Assembly (NCBI GenBank): GCA_037952775.1
Contig: JBANAY010000004.1
Span: 682,001 to 746,000 of the forward strand
Reading direction: 5' to 3'
DNA length: 64,000 bases
From: Clonostachys chloroleuca
Taxonomy: Eukaryota > Ascomycota > Sordariomycetes > Hypocreales > Bionectriaceae
The first letter of the stretch is position 1; each line of letters opens with the position of its first letter. Below, in pieces: positions 1 to 11,541 of this stretch. The translations under genes were made by a program, and so were the position numbers. The notes below the pieces were generated by a model. The model was not told the origin of the DNA, made no database searches, and was given only the letters and a program-made list of their open reading frames with translations.

Positions 1-87
1 GGTGGTTCTTCTATTTTACAGGGGGTATCTTCGCTAGAACAATTACCATCTACTGCATGATTTCATCTTCTTAGTTGTCCAAGTGCC
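1..87. other. window edge, BCD1 3' flank
   Basis: This is the 3' flank of the minus-strand BCD1 gene, whose stop is at 88-90. No coding signal is visible. It is probably 3' UTR or intergenic sequence. Confidence 0.5.
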
Positions 88-1415
88 TCAATCATCGTCG
101 CTGTCTGACCCGGAGCTGCTCGTAGGCGAATCATCATCGTCATCCTCCTCCCCAAAGCTCTGCTCCTCAAGCACCTCCCCTAGCTCAAGACCAACTGATT
201 GGTTATTCGGGCCAGCGTCATCCTCTGCATCGTCGTCCAGCTCTTCTTCGTCGCTACCAATCTCGCCTGCCTCCACGCCTTGCTTCCTCTTCTTAGCAGA
301 GCGCGACGTATTATTGTTTCTGTCAGGCACATCTTTCCGCTTGTTTCCCACGCGCAAAGGCAGTGTTGATTCTTCGTTCATATCCTTGGGGCCCAAGGCA
401 AAGCCTGTGGGGAGTGCCTGTCCCTGCGGGAGGACATAGACGGTGGGGAATTCATAAACATTCGTGTTTCGTAGAATTTCCCGTAAGCAGTCGCCTGGCT
501 CAATCTTCGTAACCACGTGGATTCGATCTGGTCGCTGTCGCGGGTTCGCCAGGTAGAAGCAATGCAGCCGCTGCAGCTCAGCTTCTTCGTCGGAAGGCCA
601 ATTCCCCGTCACGAACACAGACTCGGCGGGGACCCAAGAGCCAGTTCCAGGCTCTTGCAACGTGCTCGGCGCCGGAAACCAAGTAGCAGCAGACATGTGC
701 TGGATGCCGGTGCGTCCGCTGACCGATATACCCGCCAGCTTGTTCGCCAGCCTCTTCTGTCCATCCCGCGTATCCTTGTAGGCTCGGTATAGCGGCACGT
801 CGTCCATGGATTTGGATAGTATCCGCGTCGTCGCCCGTTCCCCCATCTTCGAGTCCCCCCCTCGGCGCCGTCGAAGGTGAGCCACTCCACCTGCCAATTG
901 ATCCGCCCCGACCTCCTGTTCAGCGTCGTCTTGTTCTCCTGCTCCCGCGACATCCCCCTCGGCGCGCAGAGGATGCGGATGTTCAGCCTCCTCAGTCCGT
1001 ACGCCAGGAACCGCTCAAACACCCTGCCCTTGGCCTCCCGCAGCATCCTCGTAACCAGCACCTTGCGCTTCCTGCCGTCGCGGCCGACCTTCCACTTCAC
1101 CTCCTGCATGGTCAGCGGGCGGAGCTCCTCCGTCTGGACGACCCCCCTATCCTCGACCAGGTGCTTCTCCGTCCGCTGCATCGCGACCTCCATCCCGTGG
1201 AGGAAGTTGTAGTCGTGGTCGATGCCCGCCGCCGTCCGCAGGTCCTTGCGCGCCTTGTAGACGGTTGGATCGCGGGTGCCAGGGCACTCAGCCCAGGCCT
1301 TGTGCTTCTTCGTGCATGGCAGGGAGCATGTGCGTGCGCCGCATCGCGGGCATTTGTACTTAGGGGGCGATATATGGCAAATTGAACATAGCGACGTAAG
1401 TAAAGGGTCCGACAT
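88..1415 (-). CDS. BCD1: Box C/D snoRNA assembly factor BCD1 (zf-HIT), frameshifted
   Basis: This is a HIT-type zinc-finger protein of the BCD1 family, a nuclear factor needed to build box C/D snoRNPs. The N-terminus has the zf-HIT signature with Cys at residues 10, 13, 22, 25, 30 and 34, His38 and Cys44. A conserved middle region (residues ~60-180) and a very acidic Asp/Glu/Ser tail rich in poly-D follow. The start at 1415 gives MSDPLLTSLC, which matches the usual start for the family; an in-frame ATG at 1484 would add 23 unconserved residues. The frame breaks at the C7 run at 855-861 (G7 on the coding strand). Upstream of it the frame encodes the conserved INWQVEWLTFD; downstream another frame encodes TRILSKSMDDVPLYRAY, which normally follows it. 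One extra base in that run restores 442 codons. I see no intron that could do this. The gene is therefore either a real null or, more likely, carries a sequence error. Confidence 0.85.
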
Positions 1416-2084
1416 CGTAATAGCTTGTGATGATTGGTATGCAGTGGCAGGACGCAAGTTGACCTGAATCCTCAACTTTTCCAAATACTTGCGCTATCTT
1501 ATCTTATCGATACATGAATTCGACTTCAGCATTTTGAACCACTTGCCAAGTACCTCGGGCTTATAAGCACCTACGAACTACGGCACAGAACCATGGTAGT
1601 GGATGAGAAAGACGTTGGCGAAGGACATTTTAGTTCACGCAACACATTTAGGGAAGCAATATTCAAATTCAAAACTTTATTTTATCATCCAAGGTGGCTC
1701 AGCATACCAAATAAAGGAGGGACATGAATGGAATTAATACCACCCCCCAGATCTAGAAACAAAGACAAGATGTAACATGACATGACTGAGAAATCCAAGT
1801 CCCGCTCGCAATAATCAAGGTGGTAGTTGGTGCGAAATGAGCCCCCTTTCTTCCCTGGGGGTGTAAAAGAGATGAAAAAAATGAAAAGCTATCAAAAGAC
1901 ATTAAACGCCAAAGCCTGCAAGGTGTAGATTCAACCGCCAGGGAAGTCAAAGAGAAATTACATGGGAAACAGTAGGTGCAACCTGTCAAGCGACAAAACC
2001 GCCTTAATTTTAGACGTTGGCAAGCAGTGACCGTCGACGGGGTATACTGCCAACATGGTATGAAGGCCTTCTAAGCATTGATGT
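1416..2084. other. intergenic, BCD1 5' flank and DENN gene 3' flank
   Basis: This stretch separates two minus-strand genes. It must hold the BCD1 promoter and the 3' UTR of the DENN gene. Short open frames here (for example around 1753-1989) lack conserved features. No RNA gene was seen. Confidence 0.6.
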
Positions 2085-4834
2085 TTATCGAGTGGCTCCC
2101 AGAGCACTGATTCTGGCGCCGGCGGGGCGCTGGATAAGATTGTTGGTGTGCTTCGAGACAACCCCATTCTCATGAGAATCACTTCGTGATTCTTCGTATT
2201 CTCCCTCTTCATCCTCTACAATCTTTGTAGGGATATCGTCCCGGACGGTGAACTGCTGACTGCCACGCTCCGGTGTGGTTACCGCTGTTGATGCGTACGA
2301 CATCGCAGTGCTGCTTCGGTTTGGGATCAGATCCGGTGTGGGAGGAATGCTGGAAGCTCGTCCAGATGGGTGGAGCAGGCTGTCGTCACCAGTCTCCGAG
2401 GTAGCAGCGGAGTGGACGTCATGAGAATCCTCGCTGTGTCCAGTGGAGAGGTTGCTGCCACGGCGGCGAGAGCGAATCTCGGCGTCCTGAGCGAGCTGAA
2501 GGCTCTCAACAGCAGCCTGGCACTGCTCTGCAATGTTGCGCACAATGTGGGCAATAGCATCAGTCTTATCCTTGAGATGTCTGTCGGCAACGTCAATGAA
2601 GCTCGAGGCCGAAAGTCGTCGATCATGAGGGATAGACTTGATAGTTCGCTTGTCATCAACCTCTAAGTTCTGCTCAGCCTCCTGGGCGGCGAAAGCCTCC
2701 TCGTCGTCCATGTACTGCTCAATTTCTTGGAGGAGATCCTCGGGCCTGGTAAGAGTCTGGATGAGATGCTCCAGATGGTGGCTCTGGCCACCAACAAGGC
2801 TGCGCAGGTGGAGCACCACGCGGCGGGCCTCATCTCGCTGTCGGAGAATAGTAGCATTGGTATGTTGAAGCTGAGACAGTTCCTTCTTATTTCTCTTGCG
2901 CTCACGCTCCAATTCCTCAGCAATCTCCTGCTGCAGAACCAAAGCCTCGAGGGCGTCGTCTCGCTGCTTCTCGGTACCAGTGAGACGGACTGAGAGTCGC
3001 GCATTGTCATCCTTCTGTTGATCAATGAGCCCAGCAAGGCGTCGGTTCTCCTTCTTATGGTTCTCGATCTTGACCTTGAGATCTTGAGTCTCCTTGGTGA
3101 GCTGCTCAGCAAATGCCTGGAACTTGAGGAACTGCTGCTTCCAGCTCTCGAGCTCTTCGACGAGGTAGTTGTTACGCTTGTTGACCTTGTTCAACTCAGT
3201 ATCCATACGACCCTTGAGGTTGATGAAGTCCTGCCAGGCCTCCAAAGCATCACGCGAGTATTGGTTTCGCTCTCGCACAATCTCATTAAGGTGACGCATG
3301 GAGACCTTGGTCATCAGAGGCTTCTTCTGCGCACCGCCAAACACGGCCTTGATACCAGTGTTGCGGCCAATCTTCTCGCACACGTGATCCATGACAGCCA
3401 TAACAGCGTCTTGGTTCCACCACTCAGGGTCTTGGATGGACTCAACCTCGCCGCGCATGACGATAATCTGACCGGCAGGGATAAGCTTGCCGCCTCCGTA
3501 GGCAGAGCGAAGGTGCTGTGGAACACCAGTGGGGCTGACATCACCATTCAGAGCTTGCGTCAATCGCGAGACAAACTTGTTGCGCTGTCCCGGCGAAAGA
3601 GCAGTAGGTGGGTTCGAGGTGAGAACGAAGTTACGATCGAGGTCTACCACGAGCGCGTCTGTTGGGGCAGTGAAAAGAGACCGACACTCGGCAGTGATAC
3701 CCAAGATGTATGGGCCAGGCTCCTGAGCCAATTCCTGGGCATAGCGGGCATGGACGACCGGGACGTACAATCCACTCCACTCATAGACACGCGAGCAGTA
3801 CCGGACAGTCTCGGCAGCCATGGTAAGCATTGCAGGGTAGTGACTGACGAAGATGATGCGGCGGGTCGGTGAAATGGCGGCCTCAATCACACCAACAATG
3901 TTAGGGATAGACAAGCAGGTGAAGAGGGGCCACATGGCGAAGTTCTGGAAGCCAGTAGGCGAAGAGGGAAATTGGTAGCAAAGGGCATAGTCCTTCATGT
4001 CGATGCGAACAAGGTCGTTCAGGCGAGGGGCCGGGAAGCTGAGAATACGGGAAACCTCCTCAGCGTGGAAAAGGTTCGTGGCCTTGTTCCAATGAATCCA
4101 CATGCCACGGAGATAGTCGCCTAGAAGATTGTACAGAGGATACCTAGAAAGGAACGAAAGACAGTAGGGAATCCAGTAGGTCTCGTCGACGTTATCGTAG
4201 AAATCCGTTTCGGTCCTCTTTCGCAAGTCGCGGATAGTCTCAGCTCTCTTTTCATCAGCCCGAGACCAGACACGAAGGGAAATGCCGTAAAGAGTGTGAG
4301 ATGAATCTTGCTGGAGAACAAAGGCGTGGTGGACGCAGTGAGGCTGGCTTCGGCCAGTGCAGATCTCAACATCGTGGGGGAAGCATGCCTGAGAAATTGG
4401 TTAGTATGGAATGATCCTTTCAGGGTGCCGAATGAATCGAAACATACCTTCATAGCTGCGTGGAGAGCACGAGCAATCTCGTTGTCCTGTTCCAGTCTGG
4501 GGCTGCTGCCCAGAATCTCGGGGAGCCAGAACTGACCGACAGCACCCTTCATATGGCCAATCTTGCCCTGGGCGGGAGCCGGGGCCTTGACCCATTGGGA
4601 GGGCTCACGGCCAACACCACATACCATGTAGGCATGTGTGAGCGTTTTCGGGGTGCGTTGCTGCGCCTTTTGGGAGAGGGTCGCTGGAGCTGGCTGGGTG
4701 ATGCGAGAATGGAGCGACGAGGTGCGGCTGGGAATTAACAGGTCGGGGCCTTGGTCGCGGGTGCTGGGCCGGCCATCACGATCGCTGGTTCGAGGTCTAG
4801 TGAAAGAAGGGTGCGTGCTGAGAGAGGGAGCCAT
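2085..4834 (-). CDS. DENN-domain protein with C-terminal coiled coil
   Basis: This is a probable Rab guanine-nucleotide exchange factor of the tripartite DENN (AEX-3) family, which acts in membrane traffic. There are two exons, 4834..4448 and 4388..2085, with a 59-bp intron at 4389-4447 (GTATGT...CAG, phase 0). The product is about 896 residues. Residues ~65-250 look like uDENN. The cDENN core lies at ~270-400 and includes FVSHYPAMLTMAAETV and the following YVPVVHARY segment. A long Glu/Lys/Arg/Gln-rich coiled coil spans ~490-665. The C-terminus is Ser/Thr-rich and low in complexity. An in-frame ATG at 4960 would add 42 residues, but the ATG at 4834 is followed by a typical disordered N-terminus and was preferred. 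The exact fungal orthologue and the Rab target cannot be named from sequence alone. Confidence 0.82.
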
Positions 4835-4960
4835 GGCGGATAGACGTTGCGCGATGGCGTCGCGGCCACGCTTATTAGGTGCTGTATGGAGTAATAACGG
4901 TTTTGTGACTTGGTGCGGAAGAAAGAAGTGCTCTCCGGCAATTTCTCTCTGCTCTCGCAC

Positions 4961-7900
4961 TAGGATTAACTCAACAGGCCATTCGGTAACGAAAGTCGAA
5001 CCTCGAATGGGAGGGTGCTTCGACGGAGAGAGGAAGAAAGAAGGAGGTCTGGCACCGGGCTTGGGTGGGATCGAGTACTAGTAGTGTGTAAGAGAAAATG
5101 GGGAGGGGGAAGGGATAAGAGGCCTAAGAGTCGGGAGAGGCTGCCGGAGGGTAGGGTAGCGATGCACAGACGGATGGCCAAGCACAGACACGGAAGAAGC
5201 GCAGAGTTTCCACGTATGATAGCATGTACGAATACAGACACCCAACACCCAAGAAAGGGGATGGGCCAGGAGAGGAGCTGAGGAGGTCTCGCATCAACGC
5301 GCCCTACAGTGTGTCACCGAGCCGAAGCAGTGGAAAATTGATGGAAGATCAACCCATGGACCACCACAGTAATCCCAGGTCGGGTACATGGATGTCCGTG
5401 GTGTTGGGGGCAAAACGGATGTACCACGCGTGGTCGTCGACGGGCCAAGCAGGGGGGCTGGGCTGTACCTGTACCCCAAACCTGCGCTGGAGCTGGGCGG
5501 GCCACGGGGGACAGAGCTGTAAGCTGCTCTTCTGGGAGTCAATGGAACGCTAGACAGGTACAAGCGTCGACCAAGGCCTCCCACCCTGGTGGCCCCCGGT
5601 GCTTGTCCTGGTGCTACCCCTGCTGCAAGAAGCATGGGCCTCCTCTGAGCGACCCAATCCCAGCGAGCAAAGGAAATCATTCATCCCCATTGGAACTAGG
5701 GCATTCCAGTACGTAGGTACCCGAGCCCCCGCCGTGTGCACCATTGTTTCAGCAAGTCCTCGCTATCTCGAATACTCTCTCTCTAAGGAATATGGCTTAA
5801 GCCCCTTACAGTCTAGAGGAGGATGCCTCGGGATGGTGTTCTCCTTTATGTATGATGGTCACTGAGCCTTTCCGTGAGCGGTTCAGTGCCCGAGTCCTGG
5901 CGCAATTCAGATATACGCCGTTGGGTCTACTTGTATGATCGTCCACTGACAAACTGGTGGCCCCAGCCCAAGAAATTTGCTGACAATCGCCTCTAGCCAG
6001 GAGCTTTCATCCAGCGACCACGGTATTGTCTACCTAAGCCCCGGTCCACGGTCACGACGCAATCCCTGGCGTGTGATGGCGAGACCGAGGGTTGTGTTGC
6101 TTTTCCACTGCGTTGCATTAGTGGAAGGATGGGCAAAAGCAAACATGCGAGATGCGAATTCATTAAGACTAGTATATGTAGTGCTCCAACGGTTAATTCT
6201 GCACCCACCCGCCGACGCGATTGATTCTCTTCTGTGCTTCACACCATACACGGTGCAGACGGACCCATCCAAGGCCGGCAAATATTACCTCGCTCACCAT
6301 GCTAATTATGCCAGCCCAGGCGTGGTGTGGGTTGGTCACTGTCGGTCCTCTGCTTGTCCCGGGCTGGGCTTGCTTATGGATATATGATTCCTGGACGAAT
6401 AGGCGAACGGCATGCTCGCATGCCAACGCTTTGCAAAGAGGACCGAGATGGGTACAGTAGGGATAACAGACTAATCAATTGTGCATTGGCCTAGTGAAGC
6501 CTCAGTGTGGAATAGTGATGGCAGATCACTACGGAGTGTCATCTCGTAGCCCTGTCACCTAATCAGAGCTTCTCCCCGCTACCGTCATCGCCACGACATG
6601 TACCCAAGGTCCTGGGCTGCTGGGTTTGCCACGCGCGCTCAGACTACGGGCGTTCAATGCCTGTCCACCGAATCACCATGGCCTTGCTGCAATCACAATC
6701 ACGAATTCCAACGATAATAATATCTGCCAGCCACTTGTGGACTGACCTGAGTCCTGCTCCTCATGACCACGCAACCACGGCGGGACTTTCCTCGCGAGGA
6801 CATGAGCCACCCTGGACCTGGCCGCCGCCATAGCTCAGCTCCCTGGTCCGTATTTTTTTGCGACTCCACCAACAAACCTCCATCTTCATCCCCAGCCCAG
6901 TCCGGTTTGCTTCTAGTGCTGTGAGCCCTTGCTCCATCCGGACGCGAACCTTATTACTATCAACATTCGCACAGGCCTCGAGCACAGCTATTCATCCTGC
7001 CTAATAATACGATAGCCGGTCCTTCGCCAAAAACGGGTGAGAGATATTCTGGCTCGGGCTACATGGTGTCTTGCCAGCAATGCGCAATACTACGCACTCC
7101 GTAGCATTAGTAGGTAGCACGACGTCTTCTCTCCCTGGTATGTGCATCTGCAGCCCGGACACCATCATGCGGGTGTTTCACATTTCCCCTACATACTGCA
7201 TGCATACTGGGTGCTGACTTACATATCACATCGCCCAATCGCTCAGCTCGGTTGCTCAAACACGCAGCCCGCCGGAACATGGTGCTGCCCTGTTTTCTAC
7301 CTTTTGTCACCCAACACCTACATAACTGTCGCCTTCCTGCAATACCCCGGGGCATGCAAATCGCTCCTATCTCGTACCAACGCATGATAACAGAGCATAG
7401 TGGCTTAAGGAATGCTTCGTATTATACGCGCGCGGCCCTGCTGCACTTCATGAAGCAAAGCATGCAGCAAGCCATCCATTTGCCTTCAATCTGGCTCCCA
7501 ATGCTGACATCAATAACTGGAACAACAATTGGTATTTGAAGTCAAGGATTTGGATAAAAAATTTATTCTCGAGCCAATATCCTCGACCCCGGTTGGTTCG
7601 TCGAGCCCTGGTCATCAAACCGTGTTAATTAAACGGATCCTAGCTACCACACCTGCTCCCCAAGCCATTCTTTGACCCAACAGCCTGGTGTTCAATTGTG
7701 GACTTAATCCGCCCCTAGCTCTATCGCCTCTATGCGGCAATAACCAGGATTAGGTGAGGAAATAGGAGACAGGACCCGAATGGCTCAGCGCCACTGTAGC
7801 CAGCCACATCCGCCTCCCTGCCCGGCATTATCGTTTCTCTGTCAGGTTTCACAGAGCGAGAAGCGGCAGCTGGGACATTGAAGAAACCAAGAGACGCAAA

Positions 7901-9021
7901 TTGCTTGTCTTTCTCTCTACCAAGCAGCGCCGAGTGATCCACCCCTTGGGCCGACTGTTTGATCTTCAACCAAACTCTCGTACGGCCTAAACCGAAGGCA
8001 ACAGACATCACCCCAGTTCCTCTGAGCTGGTGTGGATGCCAACAGGCCAATTCCTTGGGGAGAACATTTACCAATCGCGATTTCCGCGTGGGACCGGTCT
8101 ATCCTGGCCCACTGGTTCCTGATCCTGATCACTCATTGCCAACGCTAAGTCACAGCTATCCTTTCCTGGTAGCGAGCCAATCTGAGTATGAAACTCGGGA
8201 CCAGCTGCGGTGAGTGTTCTACGTTTCCCTCGCTGGGGGTGACGTTCGGTGAGCCAGGGCCATAAGATCACTTGCCTTGGCCCATGGAGCCATGATTAGT
8301 TTAAAATCTTGATATCATGTAAGTAATAGTGCTGACAGGGCGCCCGATTGAGGCTGTTCCCATGGGTTACGTGCAGACCACACTTGTAAATTAAGCAAGA
8401 CCCTGTCAACCTAATCCCGCTGAATGTTTCTCTCTGGTCGGATCGAAATGTCTGACCTACATCATGTCTCAGCCAATCGTCCCGCCCTGAACCACTGCTA
8501 AGATTACGCGTTGTAGAATGTTCTTTTCTCATTGACCACTCGACCTCTTCGACGCTGATCGCCTCTTGGCCCCTTGATTGATCCAATAATACGATCGCAT
8601 ACTTGCATACCAGACCCTCCTGCTTCACTAATAGAAATGATATGTTCGTTGATGATCTGGTGCTTTTCCTGCTGCCGCCTACCCGGGAGTTGAGTCCCGA
8701 TAGTGATGTACGACCATTTGATATAAAACAAGGGCCTACTCACGCAATTACCATGAGCTTTTCCGGAGGGGCAGCTGAATGTTTCAGATCCTTCGGGGTT
8801 TTCAATTTTTTCGGGTGTGTGTTTGATTTAGACTCTTCAGTCGGTGTAATAAGCTTGGTTCATTTGGGTACACATAGCAACATCAATGACCAACTTACAT
8901 CTATATTCATACACCCCTCCAAACCGCTATGCACTTTATATTACACTGTAATACAATGGATCATAAGAAAAAAGAAAAGAGGCTGCGCGTTCTCCGAAGC
9001 CAAGGGATGAATTGTCCCGGC
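4961..9021. other. 4-kb gene-free stretch
   Basis: No conserved coding region, tRNA or transposon was recognised on either strand. The left ~400 bp, with purine-rich runs near 5030-5300, is probably the promoter and 5' UTR of the DENN gene. The rest has only short unconserved frames (under 140 codons), many overlapping on both strands. A long non-coding transcript or a rapidly evolving small gene cannot be ruled out. Confidence 0.55.
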
Positions 9022-9942
9022 TCAGCAATCACCCCCGAGGAGGACCCTCCAAACCACTTCCGAGACAAGACCACCCGCATGCTCGAGCCCGCAGACGTCG
9101 AGCCCCCTCCTCCACTGATCCCTCCCGATCAGGTCCTGCTCACACCGCCAGTTGAGCGAGTAGTTCATGACGAAGGCGTCGAACTCCGGGTGCGCCTGCA
9201 GCGTGAGGAGGCGTCCCGGCACGTACAAGCCCTGGTTCGGGCAGAGGTCGCTGCCGCCCAGCAGCTCGACGCCCGGGGGTACGGACGCGGGGAGCATATC
9301 CCGGTGCAATAAATGCAATGGCTGCGGGAAGGGGAGGGAAATCTAGATTAGCCACGGTGGTACAAAAAAGAGGGCTGGGTGGAGGGGAGAAATCGAGCTT
9401 ACCAGAGTGTCGCGGCCGAACAGCCTGCTCCCGACCTCCCCGAGGCTGACGTCGCAGAGGGAGAGCTCCCAGCCATTTGGGTTCCTCCGGGGCTGCATGC
9501 CAAGGGCGCGGCCGATGAGCTGATGGCCGAAGCAGAAACCGACCAAAGCGACGTTCGAGTTCGAGTACAGGTGACGGAGGTACTCAACCACCCAGAGGGC
9601 CCACGCCGAGTCTCCAGAAGCGTCATGTTCTGCTATGAGAAGTATATGTTAGGGCATATTCTTAACGGCCAAAAGGTAAAACGCGATCTCCTTACTGCTT
9701 CCGGAAACCAAGACACAATCAATCTCGTCCTTTCCGGGTAACGGTTCCATCTCTAGCACGTTGGACCGGATGACCTCGAGGCGGATTTTCGAGTCCCTTG
9801 GGTTTTGCTGGCGGTATCGATCGAGGCCGTCACGCATAAACTGTTCGAAAATATCGCCCCAGGTACCCCGTACTCTCACAATAGGCTGGGGAGTGGCATC
9901 GCACTCGAGGATTAACACTCTGTATCTCTGTACCACAACCAT
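9022..9942 (-). CDS. Class I glutamine amidotransferase-like protein
   Basis: This is a stand-alone class I glutamine amidotransferase domain, which hydrolyses a gamma-glutamyl amide through a Cys-His-Glu triad. There are three exons, 9942..9696, 9629..9403 and 9321..9022, with introns at 9630-9695 and 9322-9402. The product is 257 residues. The nucleophile elbow VGFCFGHQLIG places Cys115, and QAHPEFD places His202 and Glu204, so the triad is intact. An oxyanion-type motif VSGSK sits across the first splice. The CAG acceptor was chosen over the nearby TAG because it gives the family-typical GSKHDA. The start at 9942 begins MVVVQRYRVLILECD, where the first beta strand should be. The substrate is unknown; fungal members resemble the amidotransferase half of GMP synthase but lack a synthetase domain. 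It lies alone between two gene-poor stretches. Confidence 0.88.
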
Positions 9943-11541
9943 CGTTACAGCAGTAGATGTGTGAATACACAGCAATTTGGTAGTGTTACTAATAATTATA
10001 GCTTCTTCTGATAACAAGAGACCTCTAGTTTCAGCCTCCGTTGCTGTGATGAGGACAAATATGTGGCGTCAATTATTTCTTCCTAGAAAGTTGAGCTTGG
10101 TTTGATGGTGAAAGAGCGGATATCAAGTTGCGGTCAGTTGGAGAGACGCAAGGAAGAAGAAACGAAGGTAATTAACGACACGCAACTTTAAAGAAAAGAA
10201 GACGGGATACGAGTCTTGTGAATTACGATCTTACTCTCGACTTACGAAGGGCCCGTGCTGCTTAAATGCTCAGAATCGCCCTTGAATACCCCGACACTCT
10301 CACTGCCATCCCGGTAGAAGCCGAACCTTTCGTCAATGGCCATCGAGCTGAGGGCCTCACGCACGAGACTGGATCAGGCTGTGCATCAGCCGCCACTCAT
10401 GGTAGGGACGGCTGGCCCGCAGGACCTGGTTCTAGGTAGAGATGCTGCGGCCAGTTCGAGTCTTCCCACGGGGGAGAGGGCCCGGCGGTGGTGCCGAAGT
10501 ATCTCTCCGACGGCGGGTCCAAGGGCGCCGAACAAAGGCCAATTGAGAATCAATCGATCGATCAACCTGATGGGCCAAGGCAACTGGCAATGGGAGAGAG
10601 ACCGTAGGAGTCTGGGCTTCGGAGGCGGAACTGCATTCCAGTCGCCTTCGGCGGGGGCGATGAGGCTTTTGCTAGTTCTCAGTGTTTACCGGTACCCTTT
10701 GGGTGCCGTAGAACAGTAATCGAACCCTTTTGCAACTAGTATTGCCGCTCTGATGTCTGTACATTCTTACCATCTGCTTCTCGGAGGGCGCCCTAAGGAG
10801 GCAAGTGGGCGACATAGAAATTGAGACACACAAATATTATTTTCGAGTATGTGACCAGTATATTATTAAGTGCTGATAATACTACTAATTCAGAGATGAT
10901 ACAGTATATATTGTCATTGTATTTCATTTAGTACTGCTGAATTTCTCTATTTCTTGTAGAAAGTAGTATATTTCTAACCACTCTTCCCTTAGGTGTCGCA
11001 TTTCTCTTGTCACCCACCCAGAAGCAGCAGTTGATGATGTTCCTTGAAAAGGAAAGACCGTACTTTATTTCGTAGTTTCTTCTTTTGCGATCGAGATGCG
11101 GATGAGTAAAGTTCCCACCATATGAGATACGATGTGAGATATTTATCATAGTCTGGAAGACTCTATTGGAGCTCTGGTTGATATCACTTAGGTATTTGAT
11201 AACATGAACTGAAGTTGTTTATCTCCCCCTTTATGTAAACCCATTCTCGGCACCCAAAACTGTCTTCCAGCCAATTATCTGCCATGCCGTGGTGCCAAAG
11301 CGGTGGGGTCTTCCGGTCTCGGTGTTCCCGGACACAGATGCGGGCCACGAGCCATCTTCTTACAAAACCTGGCTTTTCAACTCGAGAATCAGGAAAGGAG
11401 ACAAACGAAGCTTACCTGTAGTGGGAAACTAGCAACATCGTTCTTGATGAGAGAAAGTTACCTAATCCTGAGCCTCTTGGTTGATATCCTTTTCTTGCTT
11501 CATTATAACTGCTGTTAGAAACGGAAGGCTAGATAGATATC
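9943..11541. other. intergenic between divergent genes
   Basis: This region separates the minus-strand amidotransferase from the plus-strand D-serine dehydratase gene, so it holds both promoters. The part from ~10820 to 11200 is visibly AT-rich, with many TA and TAT steps. A 127-codon open frame at 10336-10719 has no conserved features and looks accidental. Confidence 0.55.
10917..11006. repeat. possible degenerate repeat, copy A
   Basis: By eye this AT-rich segment resembles 56221-56299. Both have TATTTCA, then TACTGCT followed by A/G-AATTT, and ~60 bases later a block like CCACTCTT...GGTGTCGCATTTCTC (copy B: CCGCTCTTTTGGATGTCTCGTTTCTC). It may be a remnant of a mobile element. No alignment could be run, so chance similarity of AT-rich DNA remains possible. 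Confidence 0.25.

Noticed and set aside
10336..10719. 127-codon open frame between the amidotransferase and dehydratase genes
   Set aside because: Composition looks like untranslated GC-rich sequence; no motif.
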